NCBI RefSeq assembly: GCF_900174485.1
Contig: NZ_LT837803.1
Location: 124,001 to 188,000 of the forward strand
DNA: 64,000 bases
From: Sterolibacterium denitrificans
GTDB lineage: Bacteria; Pseudomonadota; Gammaproteobacteria; Burkholderiales; Rhodocyclaceae
Reading direction: 5' to 3'
The notes beneath the pieces are model-generated. The model did no database searches. It was not told the origin of the DNA and saw only the letters and a program-made list of their open reading frames with translations. Shown here piece after piece: positions 1 to 8,033 of this stretch. The position numbers and the translations under genes were made by a program. Numbering within the stretch: position 1 is the stretch's first letter; every line of letters begins with the position of its first letter.

Positions 1-10
1 TACTTTGGTT

Positions 11-29
11 AATGCGAATCATTATCATT
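11..29. promoter_or_regulatory. Fur-box-like palindrome
   Basis: A 19-bp imperfect palindrome (AATGCGAAT at one end, ATTATCATT at the other) resembles the classical Fur operator built from GATAAT/ATTATC units. No rightward gene follows it, so if functional it most likely controls a leftward gene that starts beyond the left edge. The target is not visible. Confidence 0.5.
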
Positions 30-217
30 TAATAGCCGACTGGCTGTCAATACCCAACAGCACCTGATCGGCAAAATGATTTCCGGTTGCAATTTCCGGC
101 TGCAGTCACGCCGCCGCTGCGCGGCAAACCAGGCAGCATCCTGGCTTATCCAACGACCCGTCGATACGGAAGGAAAGCGGCTGCGGCCACCCGCCGCCGG
201 CCATGCAAGGCGCCCGA

Positions 218-1390
218 TCAGCCGGCGTTGTTTGCCGCCATGCGGTAATGCTTGTCCGCTGCCTCGTTACGTTCGAGCGCATCGAACAATTGCGCCAGTT
301 CGACGTGCGCGGCGCGGGTCGGCTGCTGCGACAGGGATGCCTCCAGATAACTCTGCGCCTTGCCCCATAGCTGCTGCTGGCGACACAGGCGCCCCAGCAC
401 CAGCAGCAGTTGCGCATCGCGCGGATGGCGCTTGAGCCAGTCCTCGGCCTGGGCGATGCGGCCCAGCACATCGCCGCCCTTGCATTCGCCGTATATCACC
501 AGCAGGCTGGAATCCCATTCCTCGTCCAGGGCATCCTCGATGATGCGCTGGGCATGCAGGCAATCGCCGGCCGCGGACAGCAGCTTGGCCGTCTCTCCAG
601 CCAGCCGCGTCGAACGGCGATCCGGAGAGGGCAGACTGCGCCAGTAGTTGAGCAACGCCCCGGCATCCAGCGCCAGGGCGCGCAGCACTTCGAGATGCGC
701 GCGCAGCCGGATCGGCGCCGCCTGCTCGCTGCTGAGCGCGCGGTGGCGCTCGAGCTGGCGCGCCAGACGCACCACGTCGCGCCAGTTGCCCAGCGCCTGA
801 TGAGCGCGCAAGGACAGACGCAAAGCGGCGATATGGCGCTGGCCACTGGCTTCGAGCACATCGATCACCCCTTGCGCATCGGCGAAGCGGTGGCTGTTGA
901 GGTGCAGCTCGGCCTCGGTCATCAGGCGGGCATTGCGCGTTTCGTGGTCGAAATCGCCGGCGCGCAGCAGCCATTCCGCTTCGCGGTCCTCATCGCGCAT
1001 GGCGTGGGCCGCGCGGGCGGCAATCAAGGCCGAAACTCCCGGCGCATGACCGGCCTGGTGGGCGCTCACGGCACTTTTCAGGGCATGGCTGTAGCGGCCC
1101 TCGAAGCTGTAGCGCATGGCATCGCCCAGCGCGCGTTCGGCCTGTTCGCGCCGCCGCCGCGCCCGGTATTCGCGCACGCGGCTGGGCAGACGCAAGGTAT
1201 GCGCCACCAGCCGCGTCAGCATGTAAAGCAAGGCGAAGCCGCCCAACTGCAGCAGGATCATCAGGTTCAGCGACAGCTCCATGCGCCAGGGCGGCAGCAC
1301 CAGCAGCACATAACCATTGTTGTAACGGGCCGCCAGGGCCAGGCCGACCGCCAGCGTGGCAAGCGTCAACAACCAGAGCAGAGCGCGCAT
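218..1390 (-). CDS. hemY: HemY, heme-biosynthesis-associated TPR membrane protein
   Basis: A 390-residue protein of the HemY family, the proteobacterial TPR protein encoded last in the uro operon, not the Bacillus-type protoporphyrinogen oxidase of the same name. Two hydrophobic segments lie near the N terminus (about residues 3-22 and 40-62), followed by a long alanine/leucine-rich helical region with TPR-like periodicity that should face the cytoplasm or periplasm as a scaffold. It starts 5 bp after the hemX stop, so the two are almost certainly co-transcribed. The family's exact role in heme synthesis is unsettled. Length is normal for the family. Confidence 0.9.
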   Translation of the reverse strand: MRALLWLLTLATLAVGLALAARYNNGYVLLVLPPWRMELSLNLMILLQLGGFALLYMLTRLVAHTLRLPSRVREYRARRRREQAERALGDAMRYSFEGRYSHALKSAVSAHQAGHAPGVSALIAARAAHAMRDEDREAEWLLRAGDFDHETRNARLMTEAELHLNSHRFADAQGVIDVLEASGQRHIAALRLSLRAHQALGNWRDVVRLARQLERHRALSSEQAAPIRLRAHLEVLRALALDAGALLNYWRSLPSPDRRSTRLAGETAKLLSAAGDCLHAQRIIEDALDEEWDSSLLVIYGECKGGDVLGRIAQAEDWLKRHPRDAQLLLVLGRLCRQQQLWGKAQSYLEASLSQQPTRAAHVELAQLFDALERNEAADKHYRMAANNAG

Positions 1391-1395
1391 GGCGA

Positions 1396-2526
1396 TTATT
1401 TCCCTTTGTCCCGGGCCAGCTTGAGACTGCGCATGCTGCCGAGAGTTTCATTGAGCGTCGGCAGCTCCAGGCTCAGGTCTGCGGCGGACAGGCCCTTGAG
1501 CAGGCTGATGACGCTGCTCACCGATTTCTCGCGCGTGTCGAAATAACGCTCCAGCCACAGCCGGGTCTGGCGCAGATCCTCGCGATAACTGGTGCCATCG
1601 CGCTGCAGCAGGGCAAGGCGGGCGGTAATCAGGCGCAGCTTGAGATTTTCGCGCAGGAAGAAAACCTGGCTGGGCGACAGCAGCGCCGTCTCGGCATCCG
1701 CCGACTGCTCGACGCGCTCGACGCGGATCAACTGCTTCAGCTCGGTCCATAGATCTTGACCGAGCACCTCCCACCAGGCCGGCGGTTCGACGCCCAGGCG
1801 CTGCTTGACGACGGGCTCGGCGCGCGCGCGCTGCTCGAAGGCCAGCGGCAGACCGTCCACGATGCCGATCACCCCTTCCAACTTCATCGAGATACCCTGG
1901 ATGTCGGCCAGCGGCAGGGCCTTGAGACGCTCGACGTCACGGCTGATCAGCTTGCGCAACGGCAGCATCTGCGGCAGGGCGGAGCGCGCCAGGCGGGCAT
2001 CGGCGGCTTCCAGGGCGATCAGCGCGGCCTCGACGTTGCCGGCGATCTGCAATTGTTGCGCGGCAATCGAGACGGCCTGTTCGACTTCGGCCAGCAGACG
2101 CTCGTCACGGCTGCTCGAAAGCTCCTGATACATGCTGTCGAGCGCCAGTTGCTGGGTCTGCATCTCGGCCAGCCGGGCTTCCAGCGCGCCGGTCTTGGCC
2201 ATGAGGGTCTGCACCAGCTCATGGTTCTGCTTGGTCAGGGCGCGGTTCTCGTTGGTCGTCGCATCGCTGCTGGTCAGACGCCGCGCCAGTTCCTCCTGCA
2301 GCTCACCGATCCGGCTGCGCGTATCCAGCCACTGCCAGCCCAGCAGCGCCAGCAGGACAACGAGCAGCAACGACCACCGCCACGCGGCGGCGGAAACGGC
2401 AGGCGGTTTCCGCTGCGACGCAGCGGCGGTCGGGTCGGAACGAGGCTGGGCGGACTCTGACTGCGCGGCCTGTTCAGCTTCCGAAGTGTGTGCGGGTGAA
2501 GTTTCGACGGTTTCCATGGTTCCCAT
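1396..2526 (-). CDS. hemX: HemX, membrane-anchored uro-operon protein
   Basis: A 376-residue HemX-family protein. The first 45 or so residues are acidic and low complexity, then comes one transmembrane helix (about residues 48-67, with the LLLVVLLALLGW stretch) and a long coiled-coil/helical periplasmic part with many Gln, Glu and Leu. The family is often annotated as uroporphyrinogen-III C-methyltransferase, but I see no SAM-binding methyltransferase domain, so that activity is unlikely. It lies between hemD and hemY with gaps of 11 and 5 bp, the usual order. A second ATG three codons in (at 2517) is an equally possible start. Confidence 0.88.
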   Translation of the reverse strand: MGTMETVETSPAHTSEAEQAAQSESAQPRSDPTAAASQRKPPAVSAAAWRWSLLLVVLLALLGWQWLDTRSRIGELQEELARRLTSSDATTNENRALTKQNHELVQTLMAKTGALEARLAEMQTQQLALDSMYQELSSSRDERLLAEVEQAVSIAAQQLQIAGNVEAALIALEAADARLARSALPQMLPLRKLISRDVERLKALPLADIQGISMKLEGVIGIVDGLPLAFEQRARAEPVVKQRLGVEPPAWWEVLGQDLWTELKQLIRVERVEQSADAETALLSPSQVFFLRENLKLRLITARLALLQRDGTSYREDLRQTRLWLERYFDTREKSVSSVISLLKGLSAADLSLELPTLNETLGSMRSLKLARDKGK

Positions 2527-2537
2527 GCTCGGCAGGT

Positions 2538-3401
2538 TCAGCAGGATGAGGATGCAACATCAGAAAAATACCTGTTCAGTTCCTGCAGCAGGCCGGCATC
2601 GCCTGCCGCCGTGGCGATCACGCGCGACAGCCCGAGGCGCCGCGCCGCCTCGGCGATGCGCTGATGCGGCGCGAACAGCGGCGTCGTCTCCAGCAGCGCC
2701 CGCCCCGCTTCGCCAAGCAGCGCGTACAGATGGCGCAGGCCCTCGCTGCTGGTCATGGTGATGGCATCCAGTCGCCCATCCTGCCACAGCCGCAGCAGTT
2801 CCGCCGCATCGCCGGACGGCGCGCTGCGCCGGTAGCAGGTGATGTACTCCACCGTGGCGCCGCGCTCGCGCAGGGTGCTGGCCGTCAGTTCACGCCCGCC
2901 GTCGCCACGAAAAATGATGACGCGCTTGCCCCGCACGTCCTGCATTTCCGGCAGCGCCAGCAGACCTTCGGAATCGAAGCGGGTCTGCGGCGCTATCACC
3001 TGGGCTTGGCCCCGCCCGACGCCCCGTTCTGCCAGGGCGCGTTCGCTGCCCTTGCCGACCACGGCCACCTGCAGATCGGCCGGCCAATGCAGGCCGCGCC
3101 GTTCGAGGGCGGCAAAGCTGTGGGCAATGGCATTCGGGCTGACGAAGATGGCCAGTTCGAATTCGCCCGCGCAGACGCGTTCGAGCATGCGTCCGAGCAA
3201 AGCCTCCTGCGCCGCGTCGAGCGGATGGATTTCCAATACCGGAAAAGCCACGGCGATCCCACCGGCCGCCGCGATGGCCGCGCGCAGCGGCCCGGCCTGC
3301 TGCGCCGGCCGGGTCACCACGATGTGCCGACCGGCGAGCGGAAGCGCCCGGCTTCCGGCTCCCGTGCCGGCTGCGGCTGCGGTCTCCGCGATGGCGTTCA
3401 C
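2538..3401 (-). CDS. hemD: Uroporphyrinogen-III synthase
   Basis: HemD cyclises hydroxymethylbilane to uroporphyrinogen III, inverting ring D. This 287-residue protein shows the family's two-lobe pattern: an opening HIVVTRPAQQAG strand-turn, a FVSPNAIAH segment near residue 106, and the ITMTSSEGLRHL segment near residue 215. Such proteins diverge widely, so recognition rests on these short stretches plus position directly after hemC. The start is GTG, 21 bp downstream of the hemC stop. The first 20 residues are an Ala-rich extension, so a slightly later start is possible. Confidence 0.9.
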   Translation of the reverse strand: MNAIAETAAAAGTGAGSRALPLAGRHIVVTRPAQQAGPLRAAIAAAGGIAVAFPVLEIHPLDAAQEALLGRMLERVCAGEFELAIFVSPNAIAHSFAALERRGLHWPADLQVAVVGKGSERALAERGVGRGQAQVIAPQTRFDSEGLLALPEMQDVRGKRVIIFRGDGGRELTASTLRERGATVEYITCYRRSAPSGDAAELLRLWQDGRLDAITMTSSEGLRHLYALLGEAGRALLETTPLFAPHQRIAEAARRLGLSRVIATAAGDAGLLQELNRYFSDVASSSC

Positions 3402-3422
3402 GCAATCACTCCTTCCGCGCCT

Positions 3423-4367
3423 TCAACCCAGCGCCGCGAGAATTCCGGCGGCACCCTGGGCACGCAGCTCGGCGGCCAGGCGCTCGCCCAACGCCTCCGG
3501 CGCATCGGCGCTGCCATGCAGCTCGGCGCGCGCGAAGCGGCTGCCGTCGGGACTGGCGACGAAGCCGCGCAGCCAGAGACCGTCGTTCCGCATCTCGGCG
3601 TAGGCACCCAGCGGCACTTCGCAGCTGCCGGCCAAGGCCCGCGACACGGCGCGCTCGGCGCGCACGCAGGCGGCGGTCGGCGCATGATCGAGCGGCGTCA
3701 GCCAGGCCGCCAGATCGGCGCGGCCGGCCAGCGCCTCGATGCCGATCGCGCCCTGACCAGCCGCCGGCAGCGATTCCTCGGCCGGCAGCAGGGCGCGGAT
3801 GCGCCCGCCCAGACCGAGGCGCTTCAGACCGGCGGCGGCCAGGATGATGGCATCGTATTCGCCGGCGTCCAGCTTGCGCAGGCGCGTATCGAGATTGCCG
3901 CGCAGGCTGGTCACCGCAAGATGGGGAAAGTTCGCGTGAATCTGCGCTTCGCGGCGCAGGCTGGACGTGCCGACCACCGCGCCCGGCGGCATCCCGGCCA
4001 GGCTGGCGTACTTGCCGGAGACGAAGGCATCGAAAGGCGCTTCGCGCTCGCCGATGGCCAGCAGTTCGAATTCCGCCTCCATCTGCATCGGCACATCCTT
4101 CATCGAATGCACGGCAATGTCGGCGCTGCCGTCCAGCAGCGCGGTTTCCAGCTCCTTGATGAACAGGCCCTTGCCGCCCACCTTGGCCAGCGGCCGGTCG
4201 AGGATCTGGTCGCCGCGCGTGGTCATGCCCAGCAGTTCGACCCGGCAGGCCGGGTAGAGTCGCCGCAGACGATCCCGCACATGTTCCGCCTGCCACAGGG
4301 CCAGCCGCGACTCGCGTGTGGCAATGACGATGCGTTCCGGCGGGGCGAGGGAAGAAATGGCGCTCAC
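3423..4367 (-). CDS. hemC: Porphobilinogen deaminase (hydroxymethylbilane synthase)
   Basis: HemC polymerises four porphobilinogens into hydroxymethylbilane on a dipyrromethane cofactor. The 314-residue protein has the family's N-terminal [11 protein letters not shown] motif, [18 protein letters not shown], the GTSSLRR motif, LRGNLDTRL and, near residue 248, GSCEVPLGA, whose cysteine carries the cofactor. The frame stays open for 200 codons upstream, but that part overlaps the MarR gene and is not HemC-like; I chose the GTG at 4367, which gives the normal family length. No strong ribosome-binding site is visible before it. Confidence 0.95.
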   Translation of the reverse strand: MSAISSLAPPERIVIATRESRLALWQAEHVRDRLRRLYPACRVELLGMTTRGDQILDRPLAKVGGKGLFIKELETALLDGSADIAVHSMKDVPMQMEAEFELLAIGEREAPFDAFVSGKYASLAGMPPGAVVGTSSLRREAQIHANFPHLAVTSLRGNLDTRLRKLDAGEYDAIILAAAGLKRLGLGGRIRALLPAEESLPAAGQGAIGIEALAGRADLAAWLTPLDHAPTAACVRAERAVSRALAGSCEVPLGAYAEMRNDGLWLRGFVASPDGSRFARAELHGSADAPEALGERLAAELRAQGAAGILAALG

Positions 4368-4449
4368 GAAGATGTACTCGGCAATGCTCTGCAAGGAGCG
4401 TTCATGGGAGCAGGCGGCGGGCAATCGCCAAACCTGTCGATGGCCGGAA

Positions 4450-4458
4450 ATTCTAGCA
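4450..4458 (-). promoter_or_regulatory. Probable extended -10 promoter of the hemCDXY operon
   Basis: On the minus strand this reads TGCTAGAAT, an extended -10 element, 83 bp upstream of the hemC GTG and just beyond the MarR stop. No good -35 is seen. It would give a leader of about 75 nt. Confidence 0.42.
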
Positions 4459-4531
4459 GTACGGCGCGGAATTGGAATTCGGGTGATCGGAGGCGGCAGG
4501 ACAACAGGGCCGCAGGCGCGCCGTTCGCGAC

Positions 4532-5026
4532 TCAGGCTTTCGCGCGGCCGGCGAGTTTTTCGAGCAGCTCGACGAGCTGGTCGATCTCCTTGTTGCTCAG
4601 ATGGGCGCGGATCGCCGTGCTGGACGCTTCGAGCAGTTCGACCATCGCCGGCTCGATCAGCCTGACGCCCTTGGCCGTCAGGCTGACCGGCTTGACGCGG
4701 CGATCGTTCTCGGCCGTCGAGCGGGTCACCAGTTCGCGCGCCTCCAGTTGCTGGATCACCTTGCTCAAGCCACCCGAGGTGATCACCATCGACTGTTGCA
4801 ACTCGCTGGGCGTCAGCTCTCGCGTATCCGCGCGCCGCAAGGTCGCCAGCACGTCGAACTCGGCCAGGCTCAGGCGATGCCGCGCCATCACCCAGTCGTA
4901 ATTCACCGACTCGGCAACATGCACGTGCTGCATTGCCAGCAGCAGCGACATGATGCGCGGCTCGAAGACTTCCGGCCAATTCTGGCGGTAGCGTTCGAGG
5001 ATGGGATCCAGTTTGGTAGCAGACAT
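4532..5026 (-). CDS. MarR-family transcriptional regulator
   Basis: A 164-residue winged-helix regulator. The core reads [14 protein letters not shown], then the recognition-helix region [12 protein letters not shown], and the wing [15 protein letters not shown], all typical of MarR/EmrR/HpcR-like dimeric repressors that respond to small phenolic or drug ligands. It is divergent from the RND efflux operon, with the double palindrome at 5112-5161 between them, so it very likely represses that operon and itself. I chose the ATG beginning MSATKLDP; upstream in-frame ATGs at 5065 and 5098 are alternatives, and no start has a clear ribosome-binding site. Confidence 0.88.
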   Translation of the reverse strand: MSATKLDPILERYRQNWPEVFEPRIMSLLLAMQHVHVAESVNYDWVMARHRLSLAEFDVLATLRRADTRELTPSELQQSMVITSGGLSKVIQQLEARELVTRSTAENDRRVKPVSLTAKGVRLIEPAMVELLEASSTAIRAHLSNKEIDQLVELLEKLAGRAKA

Positions 5027-5111
5027 GGGCAATAGTGACGATGCGACGATGTTTGGTCCGGCCATGGATTGCGAAATCACACGAAATCGCAACCTCACGA
5101 TACGGTCTTAA

Positions 5112-5161
5112 TTATCTTGCGAGAAAGATATTTGTACAATATTATCTTTCTCGCAAGATAA
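5112..5161. promoter_or_regulatory. Double MarR operator: perfect 19-bp inverted repeat made of two palindromic sites
   Basis: Two 19-bp arms (5112-5130 and 5143-5161) are exact reverse complements separated by 12 bp. Each arm is itself an imperfect palindrome, TATCTT-N6-AAGATA, the size of a single MarR-dimer site. The pair lies between the divergent MarR gene and the efflux operon. The inference is that two repressor dimers bind here and shut both promoters. Confidence 0.75.
5117..5145 (+). promoter_or_regulatory. Probable promoter of the efflux operon, embedded in the operator
   Basis: TTGCGA (5117-5122) and TATTAT (5140-5145) are spaced 17 bp apart and sit one in each operator arm, so repressor binding would directly cover both hexamers. 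The symmetric minus-strand counterpart could serve the MarR gene, but its -10 is poorer. Confidence 0.5.
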
Positions 5162-5268
5162 CAAGCCACCACTGCCTGCCGCTTGCACCAGTGGCGCAAA
5201 ATACACGCCGCCTCGCCATGCGCCGCCTTCCATCCGGACGCCCGGCCAGGTGAGCAGAGGAGAAACAG

Positions 5269-6843
5269 ATGTCCGGACCATGCGAAAGCATCCACCAGCG
5301 CCTGCGCCTGGCCGTGCTGGGGGTTTGTTGTGCTCTGGGTCTGGCGGGTTGTGCGACACAACTCGCCGTCGGCCCCGATTACGAAGCGCCGGATGCGGCC
5401 GCCGTCCTGTCCGCCGATCGCTGGCAGGCCGCGCTGCCGCACGACGGCACCAGCCGCGCCTTGCTCGACTGGTGGCAAAGTTTCAACGATCCGGTGCTCG
5501 ACGAACTGCTGCGGCAGGCCGAAGCCGACAGCCCGACACTGGCCGAAGCCGTGGCGCGCATCGATGAAGCGCGCAGCGCGCTGACCGCCAGCGGCGCATC
5601 CCATTGGCCGCAGCTCGGCATCGAAGGCCATGCCATGCGCAACAACGGCAGCGCCGATTTTCCGCTGCCGAGCCCGACCACCACCCGTGGCGTCACGGTC
5701 GATGCCCAGTGGGAAATCGACCTGTTCGGCCGCGTCCGGCGCAGCACCGAAGCCGCCAGGGCGCGCCTGGCCAGCAGCGAGCACGGCTGGCACGCGGCGC
5801 GGATTTCCCTGGCCGCCGAGGTGGCCGGCAAGTACGTCGGCTATCGCGCCTGCCAACTGACGCTGCGCACCATCGCCGCCGATCTCGGATCGCGCGAGGA
5901 AACCGCGCGCATCGTCGATCTGGCCGCCAAAGGCGGCATCAGCGCCCCGGCGGACGCCCAATTGGCCAAGGCGGGCGCGGCCGATACCGCCGGTTTCCAC
6001 GCCGCCCAGCAGGCGGCCTGTCTGCTCACGCGCAAATCATTGGTGACGCTGACTGGCCTGCCCGAAGAACGCCTGGCGCAATTGCTGGATGCGCGGGACG
6101 GCACCGGCACGCAGGCCCAGGCCGCGCCGCCCGGCCTGCCCGTCCCGGCAGCCTTCCGCGTCGACAGCCTGCCGGTGGCCCTGCTCGCCCAGCGCCCCGA
6201 TCTGGCCGCCGCCGAACGCCAACTGGCCGCCGCCAGCGCCGATGTCGGCGTGGCAACGGCCAACCGCTATCCGCGCCTGGCGCTGGTAGGCAACCTGACC
6301 CGCGACAGGGCCAACATCGCAGGGACGGACGTTCTGAGCAAGCCCTGGTTCTTCGGCCCCTCGCTGACGCTGCCGCTGTTTGCCGGCGGCGCGCTCGCAG
6401 CCCAGCAGGACGCGGCTCAGGCGCGTCATGCGCAAGCCTATGCGCGCTATCGCCAGGCCGTGCGCGGCGCGATCGAGGAAGTCGAAGGCACGCTGGTCAA
6501 TCTGGAAGCGGCGCGGCAGCGCAGCCAGCACGCCCGGATTGCCAGCCAGGGCTTCCGCGGCTATTTCAAGGCGGCCGAACAGAACTGGCGGGCCGGCGGC
6601 ATCAGCCTGCTGGCGCTCGAAGATGCGCGGCGCCTGGCAACGGCTGCCGAACGCAATGAAATCGCCCTGCAGCGCGACCACATTCTCGGCTGGATCGCGC
6701 TTTACAAGGCGCTCGGCGGCGGCTGGCAGGCCGTACCCTCCGCACCTGCCACACCTCCCGCCGCAGATACGGCAGACGCACCGGACACCCGTGCGGACGG
6801 CAACGAACCGCCCGCTGCCCAAGACGCAGGAGTCACGCCATGA
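5269..6843 (+). CDS. RND efflux outer-membrane lipoprotein (NodT/OprM family)
   Basis: A 524-residue outer-membrane channel of the TolC-like NodT family. A signal peptide ends in a lipobox LAGC (Cys28), followed by the family start VGPDYEAP. The body carries the usual duplicated helical repeat, with segments such as WWQSFNDPVLDEL, WEIDLFGRV and QRPDLAAAERQLA. The C terminus adds an unusual Ala/Pro/Asp-rich tail of about 35 residues. AGGAG lies 7 bp before the ATG. It is the first gene of a three-gene operon whose next ORF overlaps by 4 bp, completing an inner pump, adaptor and outer channel. Confidence 0.92.
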   Translation: MSGPCESIHQRLRLAVLGVCCALGLAGCATQLAVGPDYEAPDAAAVLSADRWQAALPHDGTSRALLDWWQSFNDPVLDELLRQAEADSPTLAEAVARIDEARSALTASGASHWPQLGIEGHAMRNNGSADFPLPSPTTTRGVTVDAQWEIDLFGRVRRSTEAARARLASSEHGWHAARISLAAEVAGKYVGYRACQLTLRTIAADLGSREETARIVDLAAKGGISAPADAQLAKAGAADTAGFHAAQQAACLLTRKSLVTLTGLPEERLAQLLDARDGTGTQAQAAPPGLPVPAAFRVDSLPVALLAQRPDLAAAERQLAAASADVGVATANRYPRLALVGNLTRDRANIAGTDVLSKPWFFGPSLTLPLFAGGALAAQQDAAQARHAQAYARYRQAVRGAIEEVEGTLVNLEAARQRSQHARIASQGFRGYFKAAEQNWRAGGISLLALEDARRLATAAERNEIALQRDHILGWIALYKALGGGWQAVPSAPATPPAADTADAPDTRADGNEPPAAQDAGVTP

Positions 6844-8033
6844 CCTCATTCCATCCCATGCTGCGCAAGTTTTCTCCCTGGTCCAGGCGGCGCACCTACA
6901 CTGCCTGCGCCATCGCCGCCACGGCCGCGCTGGCATTGTCCGGCGCGGCCGCCCTGGCGCTGATTCCCGAATCTTCGGCCGCCGATCAGCCGGCGCCGGT
7001 CAAACCCGCGCTCTCGGTGACCATCGCCACGCCGCAGATACAGCAGTGGGACAGCAGCCTGACCGCCAATGGCGCTCTCCATGCCTGGCAGGAAGCCATC
7101 GTTGCCAGCGAGCTGGGCGGCATCGCCATCAGCCAGATGAATGTCGATGTCGGCAGCCGCGTCAAGCGCGGCCAGGTGCTCGCCCAGTTGGCGCCGGAAA
7201 CGGTCCGCGCCAGCCTGGCGGCGCAGCAGGCCAACGTCGCCCGCGCCAAGGCGGCGCTGGCCGAAGCCAGGGCAAATGCCGAGCGCGCCCGCAACCTGAA
7301 GGACTCCGGCGCATTGTCCGAACAGCAGATCCAGCAACTGCTGCTGGCCGAAGACGCCGCGCGCGCCGCGCTGGCCGCCGCCGTGGCCATGCGGCGCATC
7401 GATGAAGTGCGCATGGCGCAGACCAGCATCCGCGCCATCGACGACGGCGTCATTTCCGCGCGCAGCGCCACGCTCGGCGCCGTGGTCCAGCCCGGCGCCG
7501 AACTGTTCCGCCTGGTGCGCCAGGGACGTATCGAGTGGCGCGCCGAACTGACCGCCGAACAACTGGCGCAGGTCAGGCCCGGACTCAAGGCGCGCATCCG
7601 CCTGAGCGACGGCAAGAGCGCCGAAGGCACGCTGCGCATGCTCGCGCCCACCCTCGACAGCGGCACCCGCAAGGCGATCGCCTATGTCGACCTGGCGGCC
7701 GACAGCGGCGCCCGCGCCGGCATGTTCGGCCAGGGAGAAATCTTCCTCGGCAGCAGCAAGGCGCTCACCATTCCCAATTCCGCCATTCTGATGCGCGATG
7801 GCAATACCTATGTCTTCGAGGTAGGCGCCCGCAGCCAAGTCGAACAGCGCAAGGTGCAGATCGGACGGCGCGTCGGGGATACCGTCGAAATCCTCTCCGG
7901 CATCGGCGCCGATGCCAAGGTGGTCACGCGCGGCGCGGCCTTCCTGAATTCGGGCGATACCGTCCAGATCGTCGGCGACGGCAAGCCGGCCCAGACCCAG
8001 CCCAGGACCAAGGATGGGGCGGCCGCCAAATGA
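6840..8033 (+). CDS. RND efflux membrane-fusion (periplasmic adaptor) protein
   Basis: A 397-residue adaptor of the AcrA/HlyD type. One N-terminal hydrophobic segment (about residues 20-42) anchors or exports it. Then come the lipoyl-like half motifs (GGIAISQMNVDVGSRVKRGQ), a coiled-coil hairpin rich in Ala, Arg and Gln (about 115-190), and beta-barrel segments ending with a C-terminal membrane-proximal domain. It overlaps the outer-membrane gene and the pump gene by ATGA in both cases, so translation of the three is coupled. The substrate is not readable from the sequence. Confidence 0.92.
   Translation: MTSFHPMLRKFSPWSRRRTYTACAIAATAALALSGAAALALIPESSAADQPAPVKPALSVTIATPQIQQWDSSLTANGALHAWQEAIVASELGGIAISQMNVDVGSRVKRGQVLAQLAPETVRASLAAQQANVARAKAALAEARANAERARNLKDSGALSEQQIQQLLLAEDAARAALAAAVAMRRIDEVRMAQTSIRAIDDGVISARSATLGAVVQPGAELFRLVRQGRIEWRAELTAEQLAQVRPGLKARIRLSDGKSAEGTLRMLAPTLDSGTRKAIAYVDLAADSGARAGMFGQGEIFLGSSKALTIPNSAILMRDGNTYVFEVGARSQVEQRKVQIGRRVGDTVEILSGIGADAKVVTRGAAFLNSGDTVQIVGDGKPAQTQPRTKDGAAAK

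Noticed and set aside
2664-4901. A 745-codon open frame on the plus strand over hemC-hemD.
   Set aside because: It is a high-GC shadow frame: the reverse strand carries full, well-conserved heme genes, and the translation is Gln/Arg/Ala-rich with no domain.
3423-4979. A 518-codon version of HemC.
   Set aside because: The first 204 codons overlap the MarR gene in another frame and are not HemC-like; GTG 4367 gives the normal length.
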